Shown here piece by piece: positions 5,933-7,156 of a stretch of DNA of 7,156 nt. The notes beneath the pieces were generated by a model that saw only the letters and a program-made list of their open reading frames with translations, did no database searches and was not told where the DNA came from. How positions within the stretch are numbered: the first letter of the stretch is position 1; each line of letters opens with the position of its first letter. The stretch comes from Coleofasciculus sp. S288 (GTDB lineage Bacteria > Cyanobacteriota > Cyanobacteriia > Cyanobacteriales > Coleofasciculaceae): the NCBI GenBank assembly GCA_020216575.1, contig JAIUYC010000177.1, positions 1 to 7,156 of the forward strand, written 5' to 3'. A program made the position numbers and the translations under genes.

Positions 5933-6421
5933 TTAGCGCCGACGCACCACAAGACGTCGATCCGGTTCTTGTCCACGGCTTTGAGTCTCTAAATCGTCGC
6001 ACTCTTTTAAAAATGTATGAACTTGACGGCGCTCGGCCGAAGACAAGGATTTCAATTCAAATTCTTCCCCCGTCTCTCGGACTTTCTTTGCAGCATACTC
6101 CGCCATAGCTCGGAGTTCTGCTTGACGCCGGATGCGGTAGCCATCAAGTTCAATCGTGTAAGCAGCTTGCTGAGTGTCTTCCTGACCCAAGTTCAGAATT
6201 GAATTAGCTAGGTACTGGATCGCATCGATTACCGAGCCGTCCAGCCCAATCAAGGTTTGAATTTGTTCTGAGGTCAGTTTTGTCTGGTCGATTGTCAACC
6301 AGCAGCTTGGCTTATCCTCGTGTGGTTCCTCAAGCGTTGCCTTAACACTGGTAGGCAAACTTGACAAGTTCAAGAATTGTTCAAGCCAGTGCTGCCCCCG
6401 CTGCATTAGCTCATTGCTCAT
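5933..6421 (-). CDS. khpB: KH-R3H RNA-binding protein, Jag/KhpB family
   Basis: A 162-residue RNA-binding protein of the Jag (SpoIIIJ-associated) or KhpB family. Residues 1-45 are a short N-terminal part without the full Jag-N domain found in Firmicutes. A KH domain covers about 46-95, with the RNA-contacting loop GLDG (59-62). An R3H domain covers about 96-160, with the diagnostic Arg-x3-His in RRQVH (131-135) and the family ending SRGQEPDRRLVVRRR. Such proteins bind RNA, in some bacteria as a pair with KhpA, and influence translation and cell division; the partner is not in this window. The ATG lies 2 bases after the yidC stop, so the two are almost certainly co-transcribed and translationally coupled. 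This is the usual place for jag. The symbol follows family homology only. Confidence 0.92.
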   Translation of the reverse strand: MSNELMQRGQHWLEQFLNLSSLPTSVKATLEEPHEDKPSCWLTIDQTKLTSEQIQTLIGLDGSVIDAIQYLANSILNLGQEDTQQAAYTIELDGYRIRRQAELRAMAEYAAKKVRETGEEFELKSLSSAERRQVHTFLKECDDLETQSRGQEPDRRLVVRRR

Positions 6422-6423
6422 AG

Positions 6424-7156
6424 CTAACTTGAAGCCTTTTTCTTAGGACGTTTTGGCTCAAAAGGCATTGTCTCTCGCTTTTCTCCAGATTTAGCTTCTT
6501 TTTCCGCCGTCTCCGTTTTCTTAGAACGCTCTGCCTCTCGCTTCTCTCCAGACTTAGCTTCTTTTTCCGGTTTCTCCACTTTCTTAGAACCCTTTGGCTC
6601 AAAAGGCAGCGCCTCTCGCTTCTCTCCAGCTTTTGCCGCTTTTTCTTGCTGTTCCAGCATCTTCTGAATGTTTTCCGGTAAGGGTTCCCGCATCAGAAGG
6701 AAGGTTTGGGCAGTCTGAAAAATATTGGCAATGAGCATGTACATCAACACGCCAGCAGGTAGTGGGAAGAAGAAGAACATTCCACTAAACAAGACTGGAG
6801 TAATCTTATTGACGGTTGCTTGCTGGCGGGCAGCATCATCATTGGCATTCTGATTTGCATTCTGACCGGAAAGAAGCTGGTTGATATACAGACTGATGCC
6901 AAAGGTGAGAATCATGCCAACGATATCCCAGTGGATCGTTCCATCCTCGTCAAAGGCTCCCACCCGACCTAAGGCATCAATAAAGAGAAATCCTTTATCT
7001 GCGGCCAGTCCGGGAATTGTCCCCTGAAGCATTACCTCTCCTGGCTCTAGCGCTTCGAGCGTTCCATCTTCCGCTAGACGCACGAACTCTTCGCCTTTGG
7101 TAATCTTCCACTTGGGAAGGATTTTGGTATCTGGGTACTCAGCCACCAACTGGTTG
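6424..7156 (-). CDS. yidC: YidC/Oxa1 membrane protein insertase, C-terminal part (5' end outside window)
   Basis: The last 243 codons of YidC, which inserts proteins into the plasma and thylakoid membranes with or without SecYEG. The frame is open to the window edge, so the TTG at 7149 is not the start. The visible part begins in a soluble, partly acidic insert (fragment residues 1-72). It continues with hydrophobic segments at about 76-93 ([14 protein letters not shown]), 117-134 and 135-153 ([19 protein letters not shown]), the usual last helices of the Oxa1/YidC core. A 73-residue, Lys/Glu-rich tail (171-243) follows. It holds three copies of a unit like [11 protein letters not shown] and two copies of PFEPK followed by basic residues. 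Basic YidC tails can contact ribosomes, but the repeat expansion here looks unusual. The stop is 2 bases from the KhpB-like gene. Confidence 0.94.
   Translation of the reverse strand, partial: NQLVAEYPDTKILPKWKITKGEEFVRLAEDGTLEALEPGEVMLQGTIPGLAADKGFLFIDALGRVGAFDEDGTIHWDIVGMILTFGISLYINQLLSGQNANQNANDDAARQQATVNKITPVLFSGMFFFFPLPAGVLMYMLIANIFQTAQTFLLMREPLPENIQKMLEQQEKAAKAGEKREALPFEPKGSKKVEKPEKEAKSGEKREAERSKKTETAEKEAKSGEKRETMPFEPKRPKKKASS
6452..6648 (-). repeat. Imperfect repeats coding the YidC tail
   Basis: Three related segments of about 36 bases occur at 6472-6507, 6535-6570 and 6613-6648 on the + strand. Each begins CTCTCGCTT or CTCTCGCTTC and continues CTCCAG. They start 63 and 78 bases apart, both multiples of three, so the frame is kept. 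A second repeat, TTTGGCTCAAAAGGCA, is found near 6452-6467 and 6594-6609. They encode the [11 protein letters not shown] and PFEPK units and point to internal duplication. Confidence 0.75.

Noticed and set aside
6411..6602. Minus-strand frame rich in Arg, Lys and Ser
   Set aside because: It is the shifted frame of the repeats in the yidC tail; its repetitiveness comes from that DNA and not from a second gene.
1..7156. CRISPR array, tRNA, insertion sequence or defence genes
   Set aside because: No regularly spaced long repeats, cloverleaf, transposase motifs or defence-type domains are visible; the genes are ordinary chromosomal cyanobacterial types.

Overview
The window looks like chromosomal DNA of a cyanobacterium, probably a filamentous one. 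The octamer GCGATCGC (HIP1) occurs ten times in 7.2 kb, against about 0.1 expected by chance. The proteins are also cyanobacterial types: a group 2 sigma factor tail, Ycf46, the YidC/Jag/DUF177 set, and PG-binding and SH3 envelope proteins. Degenerate heptamer repeats and palindromes sit between genes. I saw no insertion sequence, CRISPR array, tRNA, rRNA or phage gene. Genus and species cannot be fixed from this window.

Left part (1-3150). The window opens inside the 3' end of a sigma-70 family gene on the + strand, closed by a hairpin with a short T tract. It converges on a minus-strand gene for a membrane-anchored protein with two peptidoglycan-binding repeats and a SPOR-like C-terminus. 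An AT-rich, gene-free stretch of 462 bases separates that gene from a divergent + gene for a secreted protein with two bacterial SH3 domains. The latter converges on a small minus-strand gene for a two-helix membrane protein of about 58 residues.

Right part (3150-7156). Everything here is on the minus strand, so transcription runs from high to low coordinates: yidC (5' end outside the window), a KH-R3H RNA-binding protein (Jag/KhpB), a DUF177/YceD protein, the AAA ATPase Ycf46, and a membrane-anchored SH3 protein. yidC and the khpB-like gene are 2 bases apart and probably translationally coupled. From general knowledge, yidC-jag-DUF177 usually lies downstream of rpmH-rnpA in cyanobacteria, so the rest of that cluster is expected just beyond the right edge.

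Theme. Two functional groups meet here. One is ribosome- and membrane-linked (YidC insertase, KhpB-like RNA binder, DUF177 protein implicated in 23S rRNA accumulation, Ycf46). The other is envelope proteins with wall-associated domains (PG-binding/SPOR and two SH3 proteins). I found no clear new system. The points most worth a second look are the repeat-expanded YidC tail, a GC-rich palindrome nested in a heptamer repeat in the ycf46 leader, the long cytoplasmic head of the PG-binding protein, and the small membrane protein.
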